A stretch of DNA of 64,000 bases from an uncultured Bacteroidota bacterium (GCA_903887415.1 CAISPO010000012.1:1-64000); one strand, 5' to 3'; shown: positions 18,762 through 28,153, counted from the first letter of the stretch. The notes: a model not told the origin generated them from the sequence alone. Numbers and translations: made by a program.

Positions 18762-20060
18762 ATGGCCAAATCATCAAACAGAAAGAAATATACAGAAGGC
18801 ATCAGCGGCAAAAAACCACTTCGAGTGCCCATTACTAACGCATATTCTGGCAACGATTATTCAGCCACCGTTCTTATCGGGAGCGAAAAAATCCCCGTCA
18901 ATGTATTACTGGATACTGGCAGCAGTACATTCGCTGTATCTCCATCTGCCTACGATGGACTGAAAGATACGCTGGCGCAGCCCACCACCTACGCCCAGGT
19001 GGTGCAATATGGCACTGGTGGCTGGGCCGGCCCCCTTGTGAATACACTTATGACCATTGGCCACGAGAAAGACAGTATCAGTCTCAGGCGTTCGCATATT
19101 GCCATAACTACTGTAGAGGAGAAAAATAATTTTGTAGGTGTGCACGGCATTATAGGCCTGGCATATAATGGACTTAATATGGCCTACGACCTTAAAAGCG
19201 TTTTGCCAAAGAGTGGTTCGCAGTTTTCTCATCCGTGGCCGTTCAAGTCGAAGAACTTCAACGCCTTCAATCAGAAATTCCAGAAGTTGATGGGCGCAAA
19301 TGAAATACCGCAAAAGGGAGTAGTGCCGTACTTTACCGAATTGGAAGAAGAAGGTGTTGTGGCAAATAAATTCGCATTCTATACGCTTCGCTCCCGCACC
19401 CGCCACGCCACAAAAGATAAAAGCAAGGCTGTCAGCGACCCATTCAACAATGGCTTCTTTATTATTGGAGGCGGAGAAGAGCAAACAGACCTCTATATGG
19501 GCGGCCTGGATTCATTTATGATCGCAGAGGTTTACCATCATTTGTATTATAACACTAACCTCAAAACCGTGCAGGTGGACGGCTGTGACCCTATAGAAGC
19601 CCGCCCACTGCAGAAAAAATTTATTGGTTCCAGTGTATCCAACTCTATTATTGATACGGGAACAAACAGGCTTTGCCTGGCAAATGATGTGTACCGATAT
19701 ATCATGAAGTCATTTAAAAAGATAAACCCCTCATTTATAGAACTAATCAGGGAATCGGATGAACAGAAAATGGGCCTTGATGCAAAAAAACTGGATCTTG
19801 CAGACTGGCCAGAAATACATTTTACATTTTCGGGCGAGGGCAGAAAAGATATCCGGCTCACCTGTACCCCGGATACTTACTGGCAGCTATTTACACCCAC
19901 CTATAACCGGGCAGTATTCCAGATCACAGGCCCTGAAGACAGTCAAAACCAGTCTGTCTTTGGCCTGCCGCTCCTCAATAATTATTATACCATTTTCGAC
20001 CGGTCTGTTCATGAGCACGGGGTAATCAGGTTTGCGCCGATAAAAAAAATTCAGCAATAG
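18762..20060 (+). CDS. Pepsin-like (A1 family) aspartic protease
   Basis: A 432-residue protein from the ATG at 18762. Both pepsin-type catalytic motifs are present, numbered from 18762: L-L-D-T-G-S-S with Asp51 and I-I-D-T-G-T with Asp298. The flap sequence Y-G-T-G-G lies between them, with Tyr83. The two-lobed length fits family A1, which is common in eukaryotes and sparse in bacteria. No signal peptide or membrane helix is visible, and the N-terminus is Lys/Ser-rich, so it may stay in the cytoplasm or leave by another route. It is transcribed away from the cyclase gene. Substrate unknown. Confidence 0.85.
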   Translation: MAKSSNRKKYTEGISGKKPLRVPITNAYSGNDYSATVLIGSEKIPVNVLLDTGSSTFAVSPSAYDGLKDTLAQPTTYAQVVQYGTGGWAGPLVNTLMTIGHEKDSISLRRSHIAITTVEEKNNFVGVHGIIGLAYNGLNMAYDLKSVLPKSGSQFSHPWPFKSKNFNAFNQKFQKLMGANEIPQKGVVPYFTELEEEGVVANKFAFYTLRSRTRHATKDKSKAVSDPFNNGFFIIGGGEEQTDLYMGGLDSFMIAEVYHHLYYNTNLKTVQVDGCDPIEARPLQKKFIGSSVSNSIIDTGTNRLCLANDVYRYIMKSFKKINPSFIELIRESDEQKMGLDAKKLDLADWPEIHFTFSGEGRKDIRLTCTPDTYWQLFTPTYNRAVFQITGPEDSQNQSVFGLPLLNNYYTIFDRSVHEHGVIRFAPIKKIQQ

Positions 20061-20094
20061 ATCACCGCTTTAGTTTTTTGTCAATCAGCATAAT

Positions 20095-20511
20095 TTACTG
20101 TGGGGATTTAGGTTGCTCCTTAATAACTAAATAACTATTCCTGCCGATGGTGAGATAATAGACCATCAAGATTAAAACAGGCAGGTACAAGAAAACGGCA
20201 TAGTCCAGCTTAAGCAAAAATTGAAGAACAAAGACTAGCGCTGTGAAAGCGATGGAAATGGGCATAAAATTCCAGGAATAGCCAAAACTGGCAAGCATAA
20301 CTTCTTTAGTTTCATCACCCGATATTGTAAAAAGAAAACTACCTCCGCACCAATCAACTCTTGCCTTAAGCACATAGTCGCCCGGCGGCAGTTCCACCTC
20401 ACGAGTTTGCCCGTTGGCGATCTTACCTATTTCCTTATCATTGATCGTTATCTTTATTCCTCTCGCCCTGTTCATCCATTCGCTGGAGCGGGTAATGATG
20501 AGTTTTGCCAT
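20095..20511 (-). CDS. PEGA-like membrane protein
   Basis: A 138-residue protein. Residues about 1-75 form a beta-rich PEGA-like unit (I-T-I-N-D-K-E-I-G-K-I, then V-E-L-P-P-G-D-Y-V-L-K-A). Two hydrophobic helices follow (about 82-100 and 105-122) and a short polar tail. PEGA domains usually sit in envelope proteins. No signal peptide, so the domain's side of the membrane is uncertain. It converges with the aspartic protease gene (34 bp apart) and diverges from the oxidoreductase gene. Function unknown. Confidence 0.55.
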   Translation of the reverse strand: MAKLIITRSSEWMNRARGIKITINDKEIGKIANGQTREVELPPGDYVLKARVDWCGGSFLFTISGDETKEVMLASFGYSWNFMPISIAFTALVFVLQFLLKLDYAVFLYLPVLILMVYYLTIGRNSYLVIKEQPKSPQ

Positions 20512-20605
20512 TTGCTTTTTTAATTTGGCGTTTGTTCCTTCAGGCTTCTGGCTCTGTAATCCTGAAACAAAAATATATCTTTATCTTTAGTCTCTATTAA
20601 ATGTA

Positions 20606-22915
20606 ATGGAAACCAAAAACCAAAGTACACCCAACGCGGAAAACCCGGAAGAGTTTCTCGATTTAAAATTAGGGAATCTTAAAGTTGCTGCTGCGGGTAT
20701 GCCTGCGGTACTGATCAGTGCAAGGCACGTGTTCAGTGAGATGAATGTGGGCCGCGGGCTCAAGGCGCTGGCTGCACTGAACCAAAAAGATGGCTATGAC
20801 TGCCCCGGCTGCGCATGGCCAGACCCGGACGGGCACAGATCTTCGATTGCCGAGTATTGCGAGAATGGCGCTAAAGCTGTGGCTGAAGAAGCCACCACAA
20901 AAAAACTAACTGCTAAATTCTTTGCCGATAATTCCGTTTTTGACCTGGCGAAGCTGAACGATTACGAGATTGGGAAAAAGGGCCGTGTGGCAGAGCCAAT
21001 GTATCTGCCCGAAGGCGCTACACACTACCAGCCTATTAGCTGGGAGCAGGCTTTTAAGAAGGTTGGCGAACACCTGAATAAGCTCAATTCACCCGATGAG
21101 GGTATATTTTATACATCCGGCAGAACCAGCAATGAGGCGGCCTTCCTCTACCAGCTCTTTGTGCGGGAATACGGCACTAACAACCTGCCCGACTGTTCCA
21201 ATATGTGCCATGAATCGAGTGGAGTGGCGCTGAATGAATCGGTGGGAATAGGCAAGGGGTCTGTGACACTCGAAGATTTTTATGAGGCGGAAGTGATCAT
21301 CATACTGGGGCAAAATCCTGGCACCAATCATCCGCGCATGTTATCGGCCTTGCAGAAAGCAAAAGAGAACGGCGCTACAATCATCTCTGTGAACCCGTTG
21401 CCGGAAACTGGGCTGATGGGCTTTAAGGATCCGCAGACCGTAAAAGGCGCGCTAGGCATCAAGGCAAAGCTGACCGATATTTTCTTGCAGGTGAAACTGA
21501 ATGGGGATATGGCTTTATTGAAGGCCATAGAGTTGCTCCTGTTGGAAGAGGAGGAAAGAAACCCGGGATCTGTTTTTGACCTGGAGTTTATAAAAGAGCA
21601 TACCGGTGGCTATGATGAGTTCATTAGCCAGGCAAAAAAATATTCGCTGGAGACACTGGCCGAAGCTGCGGGTATTTCCATAGCGCAGATAAAGCAAACT
21701 GCTGATGTGCTGATAAAGAAAAAGAAGATCATCGCCTGCTGGGCAATGGGGCTCACGCAGCATAGGAATGCCGTAAATACGATAAGGGAAGTAGTGAACC
21801 TGTTGCTGCTGAAAGGCAGCATAGGCAAGCCCGGCGCAGGCACATGCCCGGTGCGCGGGCACAGCAACGTGCAGGGCGACAGAACAATGGGCATTTACGA
21901 GAAACCGGCAAAAAAATTCCTCGACAAGCTGGAGCAAACTTATGGCTTTACCCCGCCGCAGCATCATGGCTACGATGTGGTAGAGGCCATACATGCTATG
22001 CACGAAGAAAAAGGAAAAGTATTCATTGCTATGGGCGGCAATTTTCTGTCTGCAACACCGGATACAGAATACACGGCAGCAGCAATGAGGAGGTGTGCGC
22101 TGACGGTGCATATATCTACAAAACTGAACCGCAGCCACCTCATTCATGGCAAGGAAGCCCTGATACTCCCCTGCTATGGCCGCAGCGATAAAGACGTGGT
22201 GAATGGCAAGGAGCAATTTGTGACGTGCGAGAACTCTATGGGTGTAGTGCAGATGTCGAAAGGCAGCCTGAAACCAATATCCAACCAATTGCTTAGCGAA
22301 CCGCAAATCGTATGCGGGTTGGCTAAGGCAACACTTGGCAGCCGCTCTAAAGTGAACTGGAGCCTGTATGAAGAGAGCTATGATTACATACGCAACGATA
22401 TAGAGCTTACTATACCGGGCTTTGATGACTATAACAAACGTGTGCGTGTACTTGGTGGTTTTTATTTGCCAAATGGCGCGAGAGAAGGAAAGTTCAATAC
22501 ACTTACAGGAAAGGCAAATTTCAATGTATCAGATGTAACCTTCGTGAAGCTGGCGCCTGATGAGCTGATGATGCAAACCGTACGCAGCCACGACCAATTC
22601 AACACTACGATCTATGGCCTTGACGACCGCTACCGGGGGGTTTACAATGAGCGGCGGGTAATATTTATGAATGCAAAAGACATTGCTCGCCTCGGTTTTA
22701 AAGCTGGCGATGTCGTTGACTTATTCAATTACCATGGTGGCAAAGAGCGCGTAGCCCACAAATTCATTATCGTTGAATTCAGCATACCGGAGCAATGCAC
22801 GGCTACCTACTTCCCGGAAACGAATGTGCTGGTGCCTATCGGCACCACAGCCGATAAAAGCAACACACCAACTTCAAAAATGGTGATACTGAAGGTGAGG
22901 AAGCATGCGGGCTAA
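20606..22915 (+). CDS. FdhF/YdeP-family molybdopterin oxidoreductase
   Basis: A 769-residue protein. Residues 63-76 read G-Y-D-C-P-G-C-A-W-P-D-P-D-G, the hallmark of the YdeP branch of formate-dehydrogenase-like enzymes. Later segments (P-D-C-S-N-M-C-H-E near 200, I-I-L-G-Q-N-P-G-T-N-H-P near 235, C-P-V-R-G-H-S-N-V-Q-G near 415) are conserved in bis-MGD molybdoenzymes. The C-terminal region is the molybdopterin dinucleotide-binding barrel. No twin-arginine signal is present, so it is cytoplasmic. YdeP is linked to acid resistance in E. coli, but the reaction is not established. No fdhD or cofactor gene is adjacent. Confidence 0.88.
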   Translation: METKNQSTPNAENPEEFLDLKLGNLKVAAAGMPAVLISARHVFSEMNVGRGLKALAALNQKDGYDCPGCAWPDPDGHRSSIAEYCENGAKAVAEEATTKKLTAKFFADNSVFDLAKLNDYEIGKKGRVAEPMYLPEGATHYQPISWEQAFKKVGEHLNKLNSPDEGIFYTSGRTSNEAAFLYQLFVREYGTNNLPDCSNMCHESSGVALNESVGIGKGSVTLEDFYEAEVIIILGQNPGTNHPRMLSALQKAKENGATIISVNPLPETGLMGFKDPQTVKGALGIKAKLTDIFLQVKLNGDMALLKAIELLLLEEEERNPGSVFDLEFIKEHTGGYDEFISQAKKYSLETLAEAAGISIAQIKQTADVLIKKKKIIACWAMGLTQHRNAVNTIREVVNLLLLKGSIGKPGAGTCPVRGHSNVQGDRTMGIYEKPAKKFLDKLEQTYGFTPPQHHGYDVVEAIHAMHEEKGKVFIAMGGNFLSATPDTEYTAAAMRRCALTVHISTKLNRSHLIHGKEALILPCYGRSDKDVVNGKEQFVTCENSMGVVQMSKGSLKPISNQLLSEPQIVCGLAKATLGSRSKVNWSLYEESYDYIRNDIELTIPGFDDYNKRVRVLGGFYLPNGAREGKFNTLTGKANFNVSDVTFVKLAPDELMMQTVRSHDQFNTTIYGLDDRYRGVYNERRVIFMNAKDIARLGFKAGDVVDLFNYHGGKERVAHKFIIVEFSIPEQCTATYFPETNVLVPIGTTADKSNTPTSKMVILKVRKHAG

Positions 22916-22988
22916 GCGGAATTGGGAATTTGGATTGGGATTGTTATCTTATGCCGTGTATTTTTGGGCTAAACCCAAGATTCCTGCT

Positions 22989-23012
22989 CTTTATTACGTC
23001 TATTTAATAAAG
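22989..23012 (+). promoter_or_regulatory. Hairpin leader, first copy
   Basis: CTTTATTA (22989-22996) and TAATAAAG (23005-23012) form a perfect 8-bp inverted repeat around CGTCTATT, ending 8 bases before the ATG. The same element, with the same flank ACCCAAGATTC upstream, precedes the next gene. It may be an operator or an RNA hairpin over the ribosome-binding region. Confidence 0.6.
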
Positions 23013-23020
23013 GCATCTTT

Positions 23021-23395
23021 ATGAAAACCGCATTGACATTATTATTTATTGCATTTTCGGTGCGTTGCGTGGCACAGGGGATTGCCGGGTGTGTTTTAGA
23101 CGAAAAAAAGGAACGTGCTGTTAACGTAACAGTGGAAGTATTTTCATCTGCGGGAGTGCTGGCAGGAGCAAATGTTACAGACTATGACGGGAATTACCGG
23201 GTGAAACCGCTGGAACCGGGCTATTATAAAATATTGGCCCTTTATCCCGGCTATGATTCGGTCACAGTAACCGAAGTAATAGTACAGCCCGGTGCAATAA
23301 CAACCCAGAATTTCAACTTAAAAAGATCAAAGATCGATCTTAGCAGGATTAGAAAGAGCAAAGGCGGATATAGAAATCCGCTGATATCACGGTAG
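23021..23395 (+). CDS. Small secreted carboxypeptidase-regulatory-like domain protein
   Basis: A 124-residue protein with a signal peptide (cleaved near Cys-Val-Ala) and a single carboxypeptidase regulatory-like Ig fold at about 22-105: G-V-L-A-G-A-N-V-T-D-Y-D-G-N-Y and P-L-E-P-G-Y-Y-K. In Bacteroidota this fold usually forms the N-terminus of TonB-dependent receptors, but here it stands alone with a basic tail. Its leader and signal peptide closely match those of the next gene, indicating local duplication. Confidence 0.7.
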   Translation: MKTALTLLFIAFSVRCVAQGIAGCVLDEKKERAVNVTVEVFSSAGVLAGANVTDYDGNYRVKPLEPGYYKILALYPGYDSVTVTEVIVQPGAITTQNFNLKRSKIDLSRIRKSKGGYRNPLISR

Positions 23396-23518
23396 TCATA
23401 TTCTCAGGCGGCAGGAAATATTGCTATCCCAATAACTCATTTAGATAGCCAACAACCTTTTTCAAAGGCAGCAATAATTCCGCCAACAATATTTTTCGTT
23501 CTACCCAAGATTCAACCT

Positions 23519-23542
23519 CTTTATTACGTCTAGATAATAAAG
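23519..23542 (+). promoter_or_regulatory. Hairpin leader, second copy
   Basis: The same inverted repeat as at 22989-23012: CTTTATTA (23519-23526) and TAATAAAG (23535-23542) around CGTCTAGA, ending 7 bases before the ATG at 23550. Confidence 0.6.
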
Positions 23543-23549
23543 GCATTTT

Positions 23550-24191
23550 ATGAAAACCGCGTTGACATTACTGTTGGTTACACTTTCATTGCAATCAATT
23601 GCCCAACAAGCAGAACAGAAAATAATTGACACGAAAATGGAACCGGTCTCGGATATTCTGATTCAGTTGTGCGAGCGAAGTGTACTGAAGGTAAATGTAA
23701 GTAGCTATAGTGGAAACTACATGAGGTACGCTGTAGTGCCCGAGCGCATTGAAACATTAATGCCAATTGTTACCCTGGGTAATAAATCTGAAATACATGT
23801 CCTTACAAGGGAGGAGATTGCTACAGTTCCCGCTAGCGAAGTAACCGATCTGATAAGTTTTGGCGAGGGCGGTGCATTCAATCGGAACCGAGGAAGTGAT
23901 GTTAACATAGGTGGTCGAGGTGCTACCTACGTCATCGATGGAAATCCCATTCCAGTAGTGATGGTTAGCGATAATGGCTCCGGCCCTGAACTAAGTAAAT
24001 GCTGGTGCCGCAGCCCGACTGATTATGTTTTTACAAGGGAAGAGCTATCTAAGTTGCCAATCAGCGACTTATATGATGCCATCAGTTTATTACCGGGCAT
24101 ATATCAGGCAAGAAGAGGTGACGATTTAAATATTTTCGGTGCAAGGTCGCAAGGCACTCAGTACATAGTAGATGGCGAGCGAATGCGCTAA
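23550..24191 (+). CDS. Secreted protein with two TonB-receptor plug-like motifs and no barrel
   Basis: A 213-residue exported protein. The signal peptide resembles that of the previous gene. Two related segments follow. One (about 90-135) reads T-R-E-E-I-A-T-V-P-A-S-E-V, later G-G-R-G-A-T-Y-V-I-D-G. The other (about 160-213) reads T-R-E-E-L-S-K-L-P, later Q-Y-I-V-D-G. This pattern, ending in Tyr-Val/Ile-Asp-Gly, is the start of TonB-dependent receptor plug domains. No outer-membrane barrel follows and the gene stops cleanly after the second motif. It could be a dedicated plug-like protein or a remnant. It is probably in one cluster with 23021-23395. Confidence 0.6.
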   Translation: MKTALTLLLVTLSLQSIAQQAEQKIIDTKMEPVSDILIQLCERSVLKVNVSSYSGNYMRYAVVPERIETLMPIVTLGNKSEIHVLTREEIATVPASEVTDLISFGEGGAFNRNRGSDVNIGGRGATYVIDGNPIPVVMVSDNGSGPELSKCWCRSPTDYVFTREELSKLPISDLYDAISLLPGIYQARRGDDLNIFGARSQGTQYIVDGERMR

Positions 24192-24242
24192 TAAACATAT
24201 TGGTTACAATATTTCGTAATTTTATGCGTTATATATGGCCTG

Positions 24243-25517
24243 ATGCCTAAGTATCTACTCATACTATTACTGTGCTATACCCTGCCGGCACACAGCCAAA
24301 ACCTGGTGACCAATCCAGGCTTTGAAGAAAAATACAAATGCCCGACAGGTCGTAGCGAGATCATTTATTTACCCATTTATTACGACTTCCCCACTACACT
24401 CGACTGGGTGAGCCCTATGAATACCACACCGGATTATTTTAATACCTGCGCCACAAACGACCAGGTAAGGGTCCCAAATCTGTCGTTGGACGGATATCAC
24501 AAACCGCATGGTGGCGAGGCTTATGCAGGTATTTCGATGTTTGCCGGCTCGGTATTTCATGATACCAGCGACTACTGGGCAGAATACCTGGAGACTAAAC
24601 TCTCCGCCCCAATGCAGGCCGGCCACGCTTATTATGTGAGCTATTATGTGTGCCTCACTAACCACGCTAAAGAAGCCTATAATATTATTTCCACAGACAA
24701 TATCGGCGCCCGGCTTACCGTGAACATGCTGGATACAAATTGCGCAGGGCCTATGTACTATGTAAATGGCCCCGCCGATATACATACGCCGCCAGGGCTT
24801 TTTATTACCGATACCGCTAACTGGACATTGGTATCCGGTGTTTACCATGCAACCGGTGGCGAGCAGTGGCTTACTATTGGCAGGTTTTATTCGGATGTAA
24901 TCAATTACCAGTTGATATACTCCCCGGTAAACGACATCACTAAAATCCACTCCATATGCTATATGCTTGTAGATGATGTTTGCGTTACGGATATGGAGAA
25001 CCCGGAAATTACCGACACAACTATTTATACGCCGCAATTTCCCATAACAGTAGGCGAAGGCAAGCCGGAAGGCCAGTATGAGTGGTATAATGGAGATACT
25101 TCTTTGCAAATAACTGTGCAGGGGGCAGGTACCTACACCCGGCAGCGCTGGACAGGCTGCAGCTATGCAATAGACAAGTTTAAGGTCGCCGAGATGCCTG
25201 TGCAGGACTGCGTATGGCTGCCCACAGCGTTCACTCCCAATGGTGACGGGCTCAACGACCTGTTTGGCCCCGGCAATAACTATTGCTTCCCCGATCTTAA
25301 AGATTATAGCTTCAGCATATACAACCGCTGGGGGCAACTCGTCTTCCAGACGGTTGACCCCGGAGAAAGATGGAATGGCACATTCGATGGGAAGCCACAG
25401 GAAATGGGCGTGTACTATTATACGCTGCGATATTCCTACAACGGAAAATTTGCAGGACTCAACGCATCTCCCGGTGCGGAAACGCATGTAAACGGAAATG
25501 TGACGCTGGTGCGATAA
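24243..25517 (+). CDS. Secreted protein with gliding-motility-type (CHU_C) C-terminal domain
   Basis: A 424-residue protein with a signal peptide ending near Ala-His-Ser. The mature N-terminus N-L-V-T-N-P-G-F-E-E begins a galactose-binding-like jellyroll seen in many surface proteins. The C-terminal 85 residues are a CHU_C/T9SS type B domain: W-L-P-T-A-F-T-P-N-G-D-G-L-N-D, then Y-N-R-W-G-Q-L-V-F and W-N-G-T-F-D-G. It is thus a predicted T9SS cargo. The body may bind carbohydrate but no catalytic motif was seen. Its stop codon directly abuts that of the convergent glutathione peroxidase gene. Confidence 0.82.
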   Translation: MPKYLLILLLCYTLPAHSQNLVTNPGFEEKYKCPTGRSEIIYLPIYYDFPTTLDWVSPMNTTPDYFNTCATNDQVRVPNLSLDGYHKPHGGEAYAGISMFAGSVFHDTSDYWAEYLETKLSAPMQAGHAYYVSYYVCLTNHAKEAYNIISTDNIGARLTVNMLDTNCAGPMYYVNGPADIHTPPGLFITDTANWTLVSGVYHATGGEQWLTIGRFYSDVINYQLIYSPVNDITKIHSICYMLVDDVCVTDMENPEITDTTIYTPQFPITVGEGKPEGQYEWYNGDTSLQITVQGAGTYTRQRWTGCSYAIDKFKVAEMPVQDCVWLPTAFTPNGDGLNDLFGPGNNYCFPDLKDYSFSIYNRWGQLVFQTVDPGERWNGTFDGKPQEMGVYYYTLRYSYNGKFAGLNASPGAETHVNGNVTLVR

Positions 25518-26063
25518 TTATTTTTCGATCGCAGCAATGATCTCAGGGCTCATCGGCTTGGTTTTCGGGGCGAAAACCGCAACCAGGTTACCTTTCTCAT
25601 CGATCAGGTATTTCTGAAAGTTCCACTTTACCTCGCTGTCCTGGAAGTTGTTGTGGGCTTTTTCGGTAAGCCAGTGATAGATAGGCGCCATATCATCCCC
25701 CTTTACCGATATTTTAGCGGCCATAGGGAAAGTTACGCTGTAATTCTTCTGGCAGAATTCGGCGATCTCCTGGTTAGAGCCAGGCTCCTGCGCACCAAAA
25801 TTATTAGCAGGAAAACCAACGATCACCAGTTTGCCTTCATATTTTTTCGACAGTGCTTCAAGGTCGGAATACTGGGGCGTATTGCCACACTGGGAGGCTG
25901 TATTCACTATAAGTATCTTCTTGCCCTTATATTTCGAAAAGTCAACAGTACCCTTGGTTAGGCCCGGCACCTTGAATTCATAAATAGATTTCGGGATCGC
26001 GTCTGTTTTTACAGGTGTAAAACAAAACAGGAATTTGAACATCAGGAGGAAATGCAGTGTCAT
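25518..26063 (-). CDS. Glutathione peroxidase family thiol peroxidase
   Basis: A 181-residue protein with a short hydrophobic N-terminus that may direct export. The catalytic tetrad is visible: peroxidatic Cys59 in N-T-A-S-Q-C-G, Gln92 in F-G-A-Q-E-P-G, and Trp147-Asn148 in K-W-N-F-Q-K. Cys replaces selenocysteine, as usual in bacteria. Such enzymes reduce peroxides, in practice often with thioredoxin rather than glutathione. No Cys lies in the usual resolving segment except Cys104, which may serve. Convergent and immediately adjacent to the CHU_C gene. Confidence 0.9.
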   Translation of the reverse strand: MTLHFLLMFKFLFCFTPVKTDAIPKSIYEFKVPGLTKGTVDFSKYKGKKILIVNTASQCGNTPQYSDLEALSKKYEGKLVIVGFPANNFGAQEPGSNQEIAEFCQKNYSVTFPMAAKISVKGDDMAPIYHWLTEKAHNNFQDSEVKWNFQKYLIDEKGNLVAVFAPKTKPMSPEIIAAIEK

Positions 26064-26227
26064 ATAGTTGGTTTTTGAGGATTAAAGGTGATGAATTTTT
26101 CCCAATAAATTGCTGTTTACTTCGCCAGAAGGTATTTGGATACAACCAACCGGCACACCTCATTGTTTTTTATAGGTTTGTCTTACAGGTTTGGGTAGTA
26201 GTTATTTTGTTTTTATATTGCTATCGT

Positions 26228-28153
26228 ATGGCTAAGAAACAACAGCAAAAACCCAAACAGCCACAGGCGAAGGAAGCAATACCGGCCATAACCAAACAAC
26301 CTGCACAGGCCGCCATGCCAAAAACAAAAGCGCCCGGCGACAAGTGGCTGGTAATGATACTTATAGCTGTTGCATTGCTGGCAAACATCGCCACCATCCG
26401 CTATGATTATACGTTGGATGATCCTTATTTCACGAAGGACAATCCACTGGTAAGGGAGGGCGTTAAATCTATACCGCAGTTCTTTACCCATGCTGCCTAC
26501 TATGGCGTTTTTAAAAACCATGATGCTTCTTACCGTCCGCTAATGCTCATCAGTTTTGCGGTGGAAAAAACGCTTTTTGATTTTAACCCGGTTGTCAGCC
26601 ATCTGATTAACCTTGTCCTTTTCGCGTTACAGATATTCTGCCTGTACAGGCTGCTCCGGCGTGTATTCAATAACTATTCTGCCTTCATTCCCTTTTTTAT
26701 TATACTGCTCTTTGAGCTGCACCCCTTGCACACAGAGGTGGTGGCCAGCGTGAAGAGCCGTGATGAACTGCTGGCCCTGCTGTTCACTGCGGTGAGCATG
26801 TTGTATAGCTTTAAGTTTATAGATACAGATAAAATAGTGAGCCTGGTGCTGTCCGCAGTATTCTTCTTTTTGGCACTTCTTTCAAAAGAGAGCTCTATTA
26901 CATTCGTTGCCATAATGCCGCTCACCGTTTACTTTTTCAGAGACGTAAAAACGGCTAAGATCGTTAAGGCAGAGGCCCCCTATGTGATTATGGCAGGTAT
27001 ATATATGCTGATGCGCGCTGCTTTCATTGAAAGTGACGGAGAGAAAGTAAAGATAATGGTGAACAACAACGCGCTTATGGCTGCAACCAACTATGGCGAC
27101 AAACTGGCTACAGCATTGTTCATTCAACTCAAATATCTTATCCTTTTGGTGATACCCCACCCATTATCCTACGATTATTCGTTTAACCAGATCCCGATCA
27201 TCAGTTTCACAAACCCTAAAGCGCTTATCTCCGTGCTTGTTATTATTGCGCTGGTGGCTTACGCACTTATTAACCTGAAACGAAAGGATATTTTCTCTTA
27301 CAGTATCCTGTTCTATTTTGCGGGTGCAGCTATCACCGCCAATATACTGGTGGACATAGGCGCTACTATGGCGGAGCGGTTTATATACACGGCTTCACTG
27401 GGATTCTGTATAGCGCTGGTGTTCCTGGTTATGAAACTGTTCAAATCCGATAAAGTGACCCTTAGCTATGCCACTGCCCCGCGCGTTTTTATAGTATTAG
27501 TTGGCATATCTGCATTGTACGCGGTAAAAACCGTGGCCCGGAACGAGGTATGGAAAAACAACCTGGACCTCTATAAAAGCGGCATGGAAACCGCACCCAA
27601 TAGCTGGCGGGCACACTACCTGCTGGGGGTGGAATATGTGAGGTTGCTAAACGCTGAAAAAGACCCAAATGCCAAGAAAGAGCTGATGGCGAACGCAGTA
27701 GAGCATTTAAACGCAAGCAATGCCATATTGCTCACCAGTGATACTTGGCTGATGAAGGGATACGCTTTTGAATTTGGCGGGCGTGATGACTCTGCGGTAG
27801 CCAGTTACAGGACAACACTCTTGTACGATAGCCTCAGCAGGCAGGCTGCCAACAATATGGGGTCAATACTTTTACGACACAATGCACTTCCGGAAGCCAT
27901 ACAGGTATTGGGCAGGCTTGTAGCGAGGGATACCACCTACAATGACGCCATTTGCAACCTGGCAGCGGCTTATGGCAACAGCGGCAACTTCAAAGAATCA
28001 GAAAAATACTACATGATGGCCATGCGCAAAGAGCCGAACCAACCACCGAACGTACTGATGAGCATCAGTAATATTTACAAATTCATGGGAGACTCTGCAA
28101 ATGCACAGCACTACCGGGCGCTGCTGAATAGTGCGCTGAAGGCGGGGAAATAG
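26228..28153 (+). CDS. GT-C-like membrane glycosyltransferase with C-terminal TPRs, copy 1
   Basis: About 641 residues from the ATG at 26228; the frame is open further upstream but the M-A-K-K start matches the paralogue. A Lys/Gln/Pro-rich cytoplasmic N-terminus precedes about ten membrane helices (about 45-420). The first outer loop has T-L-D-D-P-Y-F, the acidic motif typical of GT-C enzymes, and later S-Y-R-P-L. Residues about 450-640 are tetratricopeptide repeats. The layout is like TMTC-type O-mannosyltransferases, which use lipid-linked sugars. Donor and acceptor are unknown. Shares leader sequence and protein order with the following paralogue. Confidence 0.72.
   Translation: MAKKQQQKPKQPQAKEAIPAITKQPAQAAMPKTKAPGDKWLVMILIAVALLANIATIRYDYTLDDPYFTKDNPLVREGVKSIPQFFTHAAYYGVFKNHDASYRPLMLISFAVEKTLFDFNPVVSHLINLVLFALQIFCLYRLLRRVFNNYSAFIPFFIILLFELHPLHTEVVASVKSRDELLALLFTAVSMLYSFKFIDTDKIVSLVLSAVFFFLALLSKESSITFVAIMPLTVYFFRDVKTAKIVKAEAPYVIMAGIYMLMRAAFIESDGEKVKIMVNNNALMAATNYGDKLATALFIQLKYLILLVIPHPLSYDYSFNQIPIISFTNPKALISVLVIIALVAYALINLKRKDIFSYSILFYFAGAAITANILVDIGATMAERFIYTASLGFCIALVFLVMKLFKSDKVTLSYATAPRVFIVLVGISALYAVKTVARNEVWKNNLDLYKSGMETAPNSWRAHYLLGVEYVRLLNAEKDPNAKKELMANAVEHLNASNAILLTSDTWLMKGYAFEFGGRDDSAVASYRTTLLYDSLSRQAANNMGSILLRHNALPEAIQVLGRLVARDTTYNDAICNLAAAYGNSGNFKESEKYYMMAMRKEPNQPPNVLMSISNIYKFMGDSANAQHYRALLNSALKAGK

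Noticed and set aside
21515-22306. 263-codon minus-strand open frame inside the molybdoenzyme gene
   Set aside because: It overlaps conserved motifs of the molybdopterin oxidoreductase and is Cys/His-rich in a way typical of antisense frames.
24369-25487. Long 372-codon minus-strand open frame
   Set aside because: It is antisense to the CHU_C protein, whose signal peptide and C-terminal domain are clear; the antisense product shows no domain.
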